NCBI RefSeq assembly: GCF_001428065.1
Contig: NZ_LMSE01000003.1
Location: forward strand, 91,632 to 155,631
Direction: 5' to 3'
Source: Nostocoides sp. Soil756
GTDB taxonomy: Bacteria > Actinomycetota > Actinomycetes > Actinomycetales > Dermatophilaceae
Length of the DNA stretch: 64,000 nt
Part shown: piece by piece, positions 19,801 to 28,394 of the stretch
How positions within the stretch are numbered: the stretch's first letter is position 1
Layout: each line of letters starts with the position of its first letter
The notes under the pieces: generated by a model
Told to the model about the DNA's origin: nothing
What the model saw: only the letters and a program-made list of their open reading frames with translations
The model's database searches: none
Translations under genes and position numbers: made by a program

Positions 19801-20599
19801 GGGTCAGCTGACTTCGGCGATGGAGCTGCGGACTCAGCCCATGCCGACCGCGTCGGAGTGGTCTGACGCGACCGCCTCGGCTGGCGCCCTCCTCGGAGTC
19901 AGCGGGGCAGCACACCTCACCGCACCGGCGGTGGCCGACTTCGTCGGCAAGGTCGTCGAGCGAGCAACCGCGCTGACGGCAACGGCTCCTTCGCTGACCA
20001 CAGCGGTGGAGGCGGCGTACCAGCACATGGGTCTGTCGCACGGCCAGCGGCTCGACACCGCGCGCCGCTCCGCCGAGCTCGTGCAGCAGCTGCGGCACCT
20101 CAGCGGCGTCGAGCTGGTCCGACGCATTGGGTCGGCAGACCTCGGTGGCGCCACACCCGCCGCCGCTGGCACCTCGCTCGCATCGGCGGAGAAGGTGGGT
20201 GCGGCGCTCAACGGGTTCGAATGGAGCCGGCTCGCCCCGCTCTTCGAGGCCATCAAGAGCGAAGCGGACTCCGACGGCCGCGCTGCTGCAGTCGTCCAGT
20301 CCCTACTTGCCGCACTGCAGCATGACGAGCTCGTCGCCCCGGTTGCCAAGGCGCTCAAGGAAGCCGACGACGGCGTCTTCGCCTGGCTTGCCTCTCGCCC
20401 CGTCCTACCTCCTAAGGAAAGCGACGATGATCGTGTTGTCGATCACGGGGACGAGCACGTCATCGACACGGCCCGCTTCACGGGCAAGGTTGTCGCGCAT
20501 CGCGCCGATGAGCACGGGCGGATTCTCGAGGAGCTTCGCGCCTTCTTGGCCGAGCACCCGGAGGACCACGTCGAGGTCACCTGGCGGGTGGTGGAGTGA
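16829..20599 (+). CDS. pglY: PglY: large P-loop ATPase of BREX type 2
   Basis: The product is 1256 aa from a GTG at 16829, 25 bases after pglX, with GAGGAGA upstream. Walker A is GSFGSGKS (73-80, Lys79) followed by HFMAVLHALL. Walker B is VVLFLDELVLWLAF with Asp272-Glu273. The long C-terminal part includes a VDLVFGNVRDRSW stretch and a helical region. This matches PglY, the BREX-2 counterpart of BrxC, an AAA-type ATPase required for defence whose exact mechanical role is unresolved. Its stop overlaps the pglZ start by 4 bases (GTGA), so translation is probably coupled. The frame is intact and third-position G+C is uniformly high, unlike the centre of pglX. Confidence 0.95.
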   Translation: MSTLLRDVIDIPKSAGAEDYVLRLTDSVGEGVAARVIDDYVVTDAIADAFDGALGLVAEAITSGISRGAFLTGSFGSGKSHFMAVLHALLRHETVARSKGELQHVIAKHDGDLYERKILPLAFHLLGAKTMEQALFDGYIRQIRGVHPDAPLPAVHKSDALLDDAERMRGRLGDQGFFEGLNGGGATETSTGEADPWANLLGGGAWDRARYDEARAASAASETRQQLVSALVETYFGSYTQQAEYVDLDTGLAAISTHAKGLGYDAVVLFLDELVLWLAFAVQDREFFRRESQKLTKLVESAVGGRAIPLVSFVARQMDLRRWFADSGASGAEQEALDRAFRHQEGRFGTIVLGDDNLPFVANRRLLRPKDAEARQQLETAFRGIDRREAVWDVLLDGVNTDESHRGADEEAFRLTYPFSPALVSTLRSLASVMQRERTALKVMQQMLVDRRNTLTIDEVLPVGDSFDLVVQGQTGQALDAQAAALFRSANKLYTEKLRPLLLANHNLDERAVAERPESVPPAFRTDDRLAKTLLLSAVAPNVPALKSLTAARLASLNHGSIVSPLPGGEAALVLSKIRAWARDVPEIHLDGEDRNPTIRVQLSDVDYESVVERAKGEDNEGRRRELLKDIVSDGFGVSLGSQDIQGAYPHEIIWRGSRRRVDLVFGNVRDRSWLSDDHFINSPDTWRVVIDHPFDDAGHSSVEDVERLEGMLARGFEARTIVWLPKFLSDAKITELRRLTILNWLLDGTGERWRTHADHLNEADRALARSILESQRNTLRRSLEDAVQQAYGAASPRSGVLLEEDGHDRVLTSLDRSFAPANPVGATLSAAFEHLLHQAMEATYPAHPAFEPGDVEVKVRDLKLVAAHIARAVADKEKRVDLQGDIVTVRRVANPLGVGTATEMSYILGDDRFSPWGQEIERALGRREQETGVGPLEPVKVAELRGWIDAVRPAHGLRPEVADLVIITWAALRQRAWFAHGAALATVPDPGQLTSAMELRTQPMPTASEWSDATASAGALLGVSGAAHLTAPAVADFVGKVVERATALTATAPSLTTAVEAAYQHMGLSHGQRLDTARRSAELVQQLRHLSGVELVRRIGSADLGGATPAAAGTSLASAEKVGAALNGFEWSRLAPLFEAIKSEADSDGRAAAVVQSLLAALQHDELVAPVAKALKEADDGVFAWLASRPVLPPKESDDDRVVDHGDEHVIDTARFTGKVVAHRADEHGRILEELRAFLAEHPEDHVEVTWRVVE

Positions 20600-23370
20600 C
20601 GACGACCACGGCCACCCCGGTGAGTCCGACGATGGCTCTTGCCATCGTCGACGAGGCGCTGCAGAAGGACTATGCCTCTGGGGTCGTCGGCGTCCGCGGA
20701 GCACCCGACCGTGCGCTCGAGGCCGACGTCCAACACCGTGGCCAGCTGGTTCGCATCCGGCCAGCAGAGTCGGCGCTGGCGGTCCGCGAGGTGTTGACGG
20801 AGAAGCCCGACGACGGCTGGCTGGTTGTCGTCACGGACCGCGACGACAACGACCTGGGTGCCGGCATCCTGTCGCACTTCGTCTGGCAGCGGCTGCGCAG
20901 TCCCGACCCGTGGGAGGCCGTGCGGCACCGCTTCTCCGCCTCCGGGATCGACCCAGCACTCACACAGGTGCTGGAGAGCCGCGAGCTCGCCGCAGGGTTG
21001 CTCGCCGCGGCTCCACCCAGTGGCTGGCCGGCTGCCCCCGCCGGGGTGTTGACCCGTCGACATGCTCTGGCTGCGGTCGCCGCCGCTCACCTCGACCTCG
21101 AGCGCGACGGCATCGATGCACTCTCCGTTCTGCGCTGGACCATGCGACCGGGAAGTGTCGCAGCCGTTGCGACCCTTCGAGAGGTGGCTGGAGACCGGCT
21201 CTGCGACGAGACCCTGGTCTGGCTGGCGGATCAGGCGGGCAGCGCATCCGAATGCGTCGCAGCGCTCCTACGCCAAGGCGAGATCGGCGAGGTGGTGCCC
21301 ATGGGCATCGTGTCGTCTCTCCTGGTGTCGCCGAATCTCGGCAGCTCTGACCTTGACCATCAGGCTCAGATGGCAATGGTCCGGCTCGAGTCCCGCTGGG
21401 GCACCGCACGGCCGTCGCCGCGGTCCATCCACGCTCTCGGCACCGCCACGACCGCTCTGCTCGCGGACCTCGTCCACGACCGCCGATGGGCAGACAGCGT
21501 CGATCGAGTTCTCGGCCGCGCTGACGAGATCGTGGTGCAGATTCAGGCCGAAGCGCTCGCTGGGTTCAGCGACCTCCTGCCCCGAGGGCTGCGGCGTCGG
21601 GTGCACCGCGTGGCCGAGTACCTCCAGCGCGTCCCTTCAGCGGATGCCACGTCACCTGTCTGGGTGGACGTCGAGGAGGCGTGGGCTCGGGTTCAGTCGC
21701 ACGCCCTGAGCACCTCGTCAGCACGCGAGCTTGCGCCCTTCTCCGCAGCGGTCCGCTTGACGCGCTGGCTGTCGACGGATACTCGCACCCCGACGGACCT
21801 GGTGGACGCGGCGCGCTCGCACATGGCGGACGGTGCGTGGGTCGACGCAGCTGTCAACGATGCTCTTGCCGGCGCTGATGACGAAGGCATGGCGGCGGGC
21901 TTGGCGGCGGTGGCCGGCACGGCGCAGGAGCGGCGCCGGGTAGAGGAGCGAGCGTTCGCGCAGCAGCTGGCGGCTGCGACTCGTACCCTCGAAAGCGTCG
22001 GCAGGCTCACATCCGACGACGCCCATGCGGCAGTGTGGACCATCGAGAAACTCCTGCCCGATGTCGTCATGCCCATGGCGAAGACAGCCCCAGTGCTGCT
22101 GCTCGTCATGGACGGGATGAGTGCCGCCACGGCCACCGAGATCGTGGACGATGCCATTGCCCAGCACGGGTGGTTTGAGGCTGCCCTTCCCGAGACGGAG
22201 AGCGACGCGCGGGCGGCCGCGATCGCGGCTCTGCCCACCCTCACCAGCGTGAGCAGAGCCTCCCTCCTGGCGGGGCGACTGACGACCGGCGAGCAAGGCT
22301 CGGAGCGCAGAGACTACGACGGACTGACCAGTTCGGCCGGGAAGATCCGCGCCGCTCTGTTCCACAAGAAGGACGTCGACACCCGCACCGCCGGCTGGGC
22401 GATCAGTGACGACGTCGGGCGCGCCATCAGCGATCACGACCTGCCCCTCGTGACAGTGGTGCTCAACACGATCGACGACGCGCTCGACCGCAGCGACCCG
22501 GCTGGGACGACCTGGACTGCCGACGCGGTCAAGCACCTCGAGCCGCTCCTTACTCGAGCTCGGGCAGCGGGCCGCACCGTCATCATGACGGCCGACCACG
22601 GACACATCGTCGAGCGACGGGCCGGCACCCAGCGGTCCTACCCGGGCGCGGACTCCGGCCGGTCCCGGCCGGTCGGTGGCGCGGTCGAGGCTGGGGAAGT
22701 CGAGGTCTCTGGGCCGCGGGTGCTGACCCCGGACCATCGCGCCGTCTTGGCCGTGGACGACACGCTGCGGTACGGGCCGCTGAAGGCGGGCTACCACGGA
22801 GGGGCGAGCGCAGCGGAAGTGGTGGTCCCGGTCATCGCACTTGTTGGCGACCCTGAGTCCAACCCTCACTCGCTCCGGCTCCTGCCTCCGCAGGCTCCGG
22901 TGTGGTGGTTGACCGGAGCGGCTGCTGTCCCCAGCATCACAGAATCCTCGCCCCGATCAACAGAGACGCTTTCTGCTCTTGCGACAGCGAGCGCCACGGG
23001 CCCAACGCTGTTCGACGAGGTCCTCGCTGCGGCCGACGACTCGACTGACACCTCGGGCGGCGAAACGCTCGGCCGTCTCGTCGTCGGAAGCGCCGTCTAT
23101 TCAGCGCAGCGTGCTGTCACCGGGCGACTCATCGTCACGGACGACCAGGTGGCCAAGCTCGTCGACACGTTGGTTGCCGGGTCTGGCCGCATCAGCGAGG
23201 TGCTGGCTGCGACGGCTGTCGGGCTCAACACCATTCGCTTGCGTGGTGCCCTGGCCCAGATGCAGCAGCTCCTGAATGTCGAGGGGTACGCCGTCCTCGG
23301 AACAGACGCCACGAGCCGCGCGGTCACTCTCGACATCGCGCTCGTGAAAGAGCAGTTCGAGATCCGATGA
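20596..23370 (+). CDS. pglZ: PglZ: alkaline-phosphatase-superfamily protein of BREX type 2
   Basis: The product is 924 aa from a GTG overlapping the pglY stop by 4 bases. The N-terminal ~480 residues are a BREX-specific helical region. The phosphatase-like core starts at VLLLVMDGMSA, with Asp506 in the position of the metal-binding/nucleophile motif, and continues to MTADHGHIVERRAG with Asp667, His668 and His670 as metal ligands. The C-terminal segment (about 760-920) looks like a small winged-helix or regulatory domain. PglZ is the signature protein of all BREX types and is required for both host methylation and phage blocking; its substrate is not established. Overlap with brxD on the 3' side (ATGA) again indicates translational coupling. 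Confidence 0.95.
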   Translation: MTTTTATPVSPTMALAIVDEALQKDYASGVVGVRGAPDRALEADVQHRGQLVRIRPAESALAVREVLTEKPDDGWLVVVTDRDDNDLGAGILSHFVWQRLRSPDPWEAVRHRFSASGIDPALTQVLESRELAAGLLAAAPPSGWPAAPAGVLTRRHALAAVAAAHLDLERDGIDALSVLRWTMRPGSVAAVATLREVAGDRLCDETLVWLADQAGSASECVAALLRQGEIGEVVPMGIVSSLLVSPNLGSSDLDHQAQMAMVRLESRWGTARPSPRSIHALGTATTALLADLVHDRRWADSVDRVLGRADEIVVQIQAEALAGFSDLLPRGLRRRVHRVAEYLQRVPSADATSPVWVDVEEAWARVQSHALSTSSARELAPFSAAVRLTRWLSTDTRTPTDLVDAARSHMADGAWVDAAVNDALAGADDEGMAAGLAAVAGTAQERRRVEERAFAQQLAAATRTLESVGRLTSDDAHAAVWTIEKLLPDVVMPMAKTAPVLLLVMDGMSAATATEIVDDAIAQHGWFEAALPETESDARAAAIAALPTLTSVSRASLLAGRLTTGEQGSERRDYDGLTSSAGKIRAALFHKKDVDTRTAGWAISDDVGRAISDHDLPLVTVVLNTIDDALDRSDPAGTTWTADAVKHLEPLLTRARAAGRTVIMTADHGHIVERRAGTQRSYPGADSGRSRPVGGAVEAGEVEVSGPRVLTPDHRAVLAVDDTLRYGPLKAGYHGGASAAEVVVPVIALVGDPESNPHSLRLLPPQAPVWWLTGAAAVPSITESSPRSTETLSALATASATGPTLFDEVLAAADDSTDTSGGETLGRLVVGSAVYSAQRAVTGRLIVTDDQVAKLVDTLVAGSGRISEVLAATAVGLNTIRLRGALAQMQQLLNVEGYAVLGTDATSRAVTLDIALVKEQFEIR

Positions 23371-24722
23371 GTGCGTCGGAAGTCTCCGCTCGACGTCGGC
23401 GCGAGGTTATTGACGCGCTTCGCCGCGGCACCGTTCCGGAGTCAGGTCTGGATCTTCTCGCTGTAGGCCTCGAGCGCTTCGATGCCGCGATCTCCGGTGA
23501 ACTCGACACGGTGGCTGGCGGTGGGGCCGTGTTCAAGGCAGTGCGAGGCGAATACGGTTCTGGCAAGACGTTCTTCACTCGCCACCTTGCTGAACGTGCG
23601 ATGCGCAGAGGCTTCGCGTCAGCCGACATCCAGATCTCGGAAAGCCAGACGCCACTGCACCGACTGGAGACGGTCTACCGACGCGTCACGGAGTCCCTGC
23701 GCACGAGCTCCATCCCCCCGAGCGCCCTGCGCTCCGTCCTCGACTCCTGGCTGTTCACGATCGAGAACGATGCTCTGAGTGCCGACCCGTCTCTGGAGAC
23801 CGGGCCCGAGAGCCTGCTGACCCAGGCGGTGGAGTCGCTGCTCGAGCAGCGGCTGGCGGCGGTCAGCAGTAGAACCCCCATCTTCGCTCAGGCGCTCCGC
23901 GGCTACCGCTCGGCTGTCACCGCCGGAGACGGACAGACCGCTGATGCGCTCGTCGCGTGGATGGGCGGCCAGCCTCAGGTGGCGGCCGCGGCCAAGCGCT
24001 CGGCAGGGATCCGCGGCGATCTCGACCACTTCGGGGCCATGGGGTTTCTCCAAGGCGTCCTCACCGTGTTGCGGGACGCGGGGCACCCGGGCCTCGTTCT
24101 GGTCCTCGACGAGGTGGAGACGCTGCAACGGGTGAGAGGGGATGTCCGTGACAAAGCACTCAACGCGCTCCGTCAGCTCATCGATGAGGTCGACAGTGGG
24201 CGCTATCCCGGGCTGTATCTCGTCATCACCGGTACGCCGGCATTCTTCGACGGCCCGTCCGGGGTGCCCCGCCTTCCGCCGCTGGCGCAGCGGCTGGCCA
24301 CCGACTTCGGCACTGACGCTCGCTTCGACAATCCTCGAGCGGTGCAGGTCCGGCTCCCGGGTTTCGACGAGGACTCCCTCATCGCCCTCGGTCGCCGGGT
24401 TCGGGACCTGTACGCCGGCGGCAGTACGTCGCGCGACCGCATCTTCGACGTTGTCGACAACGACTACATCGCTGCTTTGGCGTCTGCCGTCACCGGGGGG
24501 CTCGGCGGCCGCGTCGGCATCGCTCCACGGATCTTCCTCAAGAAGCTCATTGCCGACATCCTCGACCGCGTGGACCAGTTCCCCGACTTCACCCCGCGGG
24601 AGCACTATGCCCTCACCGTCGGGATCACGGAGCTCACCGAGGAGGAACGGGCCGCGGCCACGGGGCGACCGCTGTCTGTCGACGACATCGAGCTGAGCCT
24701 CGATGACGAGGAGCCCGGGTGA
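23367..24722 (+). CDS. brxD: BrxD: AAA/P-loop ATPase of BREX type 2
   Basis: The product is 451 aa. Its ATG overlaps the pglZ stop by 4 bases. Walker A is GEYGSGKT (61-68, Lys67) followed by FFTRHLAERAMR. Walker B is LVLVLDEVETLQ with Asp248-Glu249. The family (DUF2791, BREX ATP-binding protein BrxD) accompanies BrxHI in type 2 systems and in some stand-alone gene pairs. The N-terminal RRREVIDALRRG, which precedes the nucleotide-binding fold, is typical. It probably works with the downstream helicase as a loader or regulator; that mechanism is inference. The gene is uninterrupted and matches its neighbours in composition. Confidence 0.93.
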   Translation: MSASEVSARRRREVIDALRRGTVPESGLDLLAVGLERFDAAISGELDTVAGGGAVFKAVRGEYGSGKTFFTRHLAERAMRRGFASADIQISESQTPLHRLETVYRRVTESLRTSSIPPSALRSVLDSWLFTIENDALSADPSLETGPESLLTQAVESLLEQRLAAVSSRTPIFAQALRGYRSAVTAGDGQTADALVAWMGGQPQVAAAAKRSAGIRGDLDHFGAMGFLQGVLTVLRDAGHPGLVLVLDEVETLQRVRGDVRDKALNALRQLIDEVDSGRYPGLYLVITGTPAFFDGPSGVPRLPPLAQRLATDFGTDARFDNPRAVQVRLPGFDEDSLIALGRRVRDLYAGGSTSRDRIFDVVDNDYIAALASAVTGGLGGRVGIAPRIFLKKLIADILDRVDQFPDFTPREHYALTVGITELTEEERAAATGRPLSVDDIELSLDDEEPG

Positions 24723-26836
24723 ACGACGCTGGGGCCTTCGACCAGCTGCACCCCGTCATCCAGCACCACGTCGTCAACACGCTCGGATGGCAGGGCTTGC
24801 GGCCTCTCCAGGCGGAGGCTGTCTCACCGCTGGTCTCTGGCTCGGACGCCCTGCTGCTGGCCCCGACGGCGGGGGGCAAGACGGAGGCAGCGCTGCTTCC
24901 GATCTTGTCGGCAATGGAGCGGCAGGCGTGGTCAGGGCTCTCAGTGCTCTATGTCTGCCCGCTGAAGGCACTGCTGAACAATCTTGAGCCGCGGGTAGCG
25001 GCGTACGCAGGCTGGCTAGGCCGGACAGCGTCAATCCGACACGGAGACACTGGCGCGGGGGCCAGGACCTTGCAGACACGCGCCCGCCCCGACATCCTGA
25101 TGACCACCCCCGAGTCGTTGGAGGCGATGCTCGTCTCGAGGTTGGTGGACGCACCCCGGATGTTCGGCGACGTCCGTACGGTGATCGTCGACGAGGTCCA
25201 TGCGTTCGCTGGCGACGACCGAGGGTGGCACCTGCTCGCCGTTCTTGAGCGGGTTGCTGACCTCTCGGGCCGTCACATTCAGCGCGTCGGCCTGTCTGCG
25301 ACCGTCGGCAACGCCGCGGATCTGTTGACGTGGCTCCAGGGACCGTCGGGAGCCGAGCGGCGCGGTGCTGTGATTGCTCCCCCGGCTGTCGCCAGTGCAG
25401 TCCCGGAGCTCGTCCTCGACCATGTCGGCAACGTGAGAAACGCGGCGACGGTGATTTCGTTGACCGGCGTCGGTGAGAAGCGGCTCGTCTTCGCCGACTC
25501 TCGACGCACTGTTGAGGACCTCGCCGTTCGCATCCGCGACCGAGGGACCGACACCTTCGTCTCCCACTCGTCGTTGTCGCTCGACGAGCGCGGACGTGCC
25601 GAGCGCGCATTCGCCGAGGCCCGGGACTGCGTCATCGTCTCAACATCGACACTCGAGCTGGGGATCGACGTCGGCGACCTCGACCGCGTGGTCCAGATCG
25701 GGGCGCCGTCGACCGTGGCATCGATGCTTCAGCGTCTGGGCCGGACAGGTCGTCGGTCCGGTTCGGGTCGGAACATGACGTTCCTGTCTCTCGACGACGC
25801 CGAGCTGATGCGAGCCGCGGGCCTGTTGCTGCTGCACAGCGAAGGCTTCGTCGAGCCAGTGACTCCCCCACCAGAACCACGACATGTGGCCTCGCAGCAA
25901 ATGGTGGGCCGTACTCTGCAGAAGGGCCGCGTGCTGCTTGCCGAGGAGGCTGCTGCCGTGGCGCGGCTCGGGCTTTGCTCCCACGGCGAGGCGACGGAGA
26001 TCGCCCAGTGGCTTGTCGACACCGGCCATCTCGACGAAGACTCTGCGCTGCACTTCATCGGACCTACCGCCGAGCGAAAGTACGGCGCGCGCCACTTCAT
26101 GGAGCTGTTGGCGGTCTTCACCGCGTCGCCTGAGGTGACTGTCCTGCACGGGCGTTCGGAAATCGGGAGCGTTGACCCCACGCTCCTGACAACGAAGGTC
26201 CAGGGCCCGCGCATCATCGCCTTGGCGGGCAAGCCGTGGGTCGTGACGCACATCGACTGGCGCCGCAAGCGCGCTTACGTCGAACCCAGTGATCAGGTCG
26301 GCCGTTCGCGATGGACCGGCGAGGCCCGGGCATACACCTACGAGCTGTCCGACGCCATCCGCCGAGTGCTCCTGGGTGAGGACCCCTCAGGCGTTCACAT
26401 CAGCGAGCGCGCGGCCCAGCGACTGGCCGCCATCCGAGAGACCTTCGAGTCACGCGTGTCGGCCAGCAGCACCGTGGTGGCCGATGACGGCTCGAGGATG
26501 CGCTGGTGGACGTTCGCAGGTGCCCGAGCCAATGCCGTCTTGGTCGCCGCGCTCGGTTCCGTAGCGCCTGACCTGCTCGACGAGTGGAGCTACAGCAACC
26601 TGGCCATCGCTCTGCGGTCCGACGCAACGGCCGCCCGCGTCGCCTTGGCGCTACGCAAGGCGTGCGTTCAATTCGGCGACGATCTGGCCGGTGTCACGCC
26701 TGAGGTCAGTCCGCAAGCTCTGAAGAAGCTCAAGTTCTCCGAACTGCTTCCTCACGCCCTTGCGGTTGAGACGATGGCGCGGCGAGCGAGCGACCATCCC
26801 AGCGCAGCTACGGTCGCGCGATCGCCCATTCGCTAG
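24719..26836 (+). CDS. brxHI: BrxHI: Lhr-like DEAD/DEAH helicase of BREX type 2
   Basis: The product is 705 aa from a GTG overlapping the brxD stop by 4 bases. The superfamily-2 motifs are complete: a Q-motif-like region (LRPLQAEAV), Walker A PTAGGKT (49-55, Lys54), DEVH at 158-161, LSAT in motif III, STSTLELGIDVGDLDRVVQ in motif V, and QRLGRTGRRSG in motif VI. A C-terminal accessory domain follows. This is the Lhr-like helicase BrxHI that closes type 2 BREX operons. Its stop is followed by only 58 bases before the convergent DUF1232 gene ends, so the operon ends here. No seventh gene is present on this side. Confidence 0.93.
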   Translation: MNDAGAFDQLHPVIQHHVVNTLGWQGLRPLQAEAVSPLVSGSDALLLAPTAGGKTEAALLPILSAMERQAWSGLSVLYVCPLKALLNNLEPRVAAYAGWLGRTASIRHGDTGAGARTLQTRARPDILMTTPESLEAMLVSRLVDAPRMFGDVRTVIVDEVHAFAGDDRGWHLLAVLERVADLSGRHIQRVGLSATVGNAADLLTWLQGPSGAERRGAVIAPPAVASAVPELVLDHVGNVRNAATVISLTGVGEKRLVFADSRRTVEDLAVRIRDRGTDTFVSHSSLSLDERGRAERAFAEARDCVIVSTSTLELGIDVGDLDRVVQIGAPSTVASMLQRLGRTGRRSGSGRNMTFLSLDDAELMRAAGLLLLHSEGFVEPVTPPPEPRHVASQQMVGRTLQKGRVLLAEEAAAVARLGLCSHGEATEIAQWLVDTGHLDEDSALHFIGPTAERKYGARHFMELLAVFTASPEVTVLHGRSEIGSVDPTLLTTKVQGPRIIALAGKPWVVTHIDWRRKRAYVEPSDQVGRSRWTGEARAYTYELSDAIRRVLLGEDPSGVHISERAAQRLAAIRETFESRVSASSTVVADDGSRMRWWTFAGARANAVLVAALGSVAPDLLDEWSYSNLAIALRSDATAARVALALRKACVQFGDDLAGVTPEVSPQALKKLKFSELLPHALAVETMARRASDHPSAATVARSPIR

Positions 26837-26894
26837 GAACTGGACACCAACGAGGGGCCGACATTGGGCGCGCCCAAGCCGACCCGCCCACGGG

Positions 26895-27521
26895 TCAGTC
26901 GCGCTGACCGGCTTCCCACTCCTGGAAGGCGTCCAGCTCGCCGCGTACCGTCTTGATCACCCAGCCGATCACGGTGACGTCGTCGAGGTAGCCGACGCCG
27001 GGAATCGTGTCCGGGATCAGGTCTATTGGCGAGACAACGTAGATGAGCCCTCCGATCACGGTGACCAGAGCATCCGTGGGTATCTCGCGGTAGTGACCAC
27101 GGGCGTAGGCAACGACCAGCCGGATCAGAGCACGAAAATCGTCCAGGACCGCTGTAAACGGGCCCGACCGCAGCGCACCTGAACCACTTGCTTGATCAGC
27201 GATCTTCCGCAGCTTGTCGGGGTCGCCAGCGATCCCCTTGGCGCGTTCCAGCGCCCCCTTGAAGTACTTGGACTGGACCGCAAGGGCTCCGTCCTTCGGG
27301 GTGCGCCGCTTGGGTGACGCGGCCTTCGGCGCCGGCTGCTTCCTGGGGGTCCTCACGTCGGCGGCCGACTTCGTCGCTCCCCGCTTCGCTCCCGTCGTCT
27401 TGGCCGAGGCCGCTTCAGTTCTCGATGCAGCGGCGGTGGCCTTCTTCATCGGCGACCTCTTCGTCGTCGCCTTCTTCGCCGTGGTGCGGGAGGTGCTGGC
27501 CTTGTCCTTCGGCGTGCTCAT
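26895..27521 (-). CDS. DUF1232 (YkvA-type) protein with a Lys/Ala-rich histone-H1-like tail
   Basis: The product is 208 aa from an ATG at 27521. The first ~95 residues are Lys/Ala/Thr/Pro-rich repeats (KKATTKR, KRGATKS, KAASPKRR) like histone H1 or the tails of actinobacterial nucleoid proteins, so this end probably binds nucleic acid or acidic surfaces. The second half is a DUF1232/YkvA domain with a membrane-associated hairpin: TVIGGLIYVVSPIDLIPDTIPGVGYLDDVTVIGW, here quoted only as positions ~158-190, with the signature SPIDLIPD. YkvA proteins are widespread and of unknown function. The combination with a basic tail is seen in actinobacteria. It marks the right edge of the defence island, converging with brxHI. 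Confidence 0.85.
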   Translation of the reverse strand: MSTPKDKASTSRTTAKKATTKRSPMKKATAAASRTEAASAKTTGAKRGATKSAADVRTPRKQPAPKAASPKRRTPKDGALAVQSKYFKGALERAKGIAGDPDKLRKIADQASGSGALRSGPFTAVLDDFRALIRLVVAYARGHYREIPTDALVTVIGGLIYVVSPIDLIPDTIPGVGYLDDVTVIGWVIKTVRGELDAFQEWEAGQRD

Positions 27522-27769
27522 GTGTCCCCCTCGGATGTTGGTGCGTGGAGGCTATCGCGCAGCGTCCACGCCGAGAGGCAACCGGAGGCGGCATTTCCCC
27601 TCAAGGAGGAGAACCACCCAGGTACCGGCGTCCGCGAACCGACGAGCGGCGGGGCGATCTTCGCCCGTACCCTCGTCGTGCAACTGTGCGCCAGCTGTCA
27701 ATTCTCATCCGGCTTTCACTTCGGTTCTCATCGCTGACAGGGGCGCCAGCGACCCAGCACGGTGACCGC

Positions 27770-28279
27770 TCAGGTGGGCGACTCCCGGGGTCTATCCGGC
27801 GTCGGGCCGCCGGCGTCAGGAGCCTGCGCGGTCCCCAGTGCGTCGCGTCTCGCCACGAACCCGACCGTGCTGGCCACGACCGCCCAGAGAATGACCACCG
27901 CTAGCGCGTCGACGCTCCGCCAGCCCGAGAACCACGCAGCTACGAGCGCGGCGCCGGCGCCCGCAAGGACTCCGGTGATGGCCCCGGCCGATGTTGGCCG
28001 AAGCGAACTTGCCTGCAACAGTCGCGCCGCACCGCCGACAGCCAAACTGACCACGCCAACAAGCGGCACCATCATGACCCCCCATAGGAGCCAGCCGGAC
28101 AGCACGGACATCCCGCCGCCCGCCTCCACCAGCCCATCGGTCGCCCCCAGCCACGCGATGTAGACGGCACCCAGTGCGAAGCACACCGCGAACGTGACGT
28201 ATCCCCGCAGTAGCCACCAGATGAGCACGCTGCCCGTGACTTCATGCCAGAACTTTCTCCTCGGGGAAGAGCCGTCCAT
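27770..28279 (-). CDS. Hypothetical integral membrane protein
   Basis: The product is 169 aa. I chose the ATG at 28279 because GGTGAG lies 8 bases upstream and because the sequence before it is low-complexity Ala/Ser. Four hydrophobic segments are visible: around LLRGYVTFAVCFALGAVYIAWL, SGWLLWGVMMVPLVGVVSLAV, GAITGVLAGAGAALVAAWF and ALAVVILWAVVASTVGFVA (each only part of a longer helix). The N-terminus is short and basic (SPRRKFWHEV) and the C-terminus is a Pro-rich cytoplasmic tail. No family is recognised. It lies between the DUF1232 gene and nrdJ in the same orientation, but is separated from both by more than 100 bases, so it is probably transcribed alone. Confidence 0.65.
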   Translation of the reverse strand: MDGSSPRRKFWHEVTGSVLIWWLLRGYVTFAVCFALGAVYIAWLGATDGLVEAGGGMSVLSGWLLWGVMMVPLVGVVSLAVGGAARLLQASSLRPTSAGAITGVLAGAGAALVAAWFSGWRSVDALAVVILWAVVASTVGFVARRDALGTAQAPDAGGPTPDRPRESPT

Positions 28280-28394
28280 TGACTCACCGGGACGCCTGAG
28301 GGCGGCCCACCGAAGCGAGCCGCCCTCAGTCGTTGCATCCGCCCTGCACCGAGATCTCAGTGAGAATCCACTGACACCCGAGTGAGCACTGACA

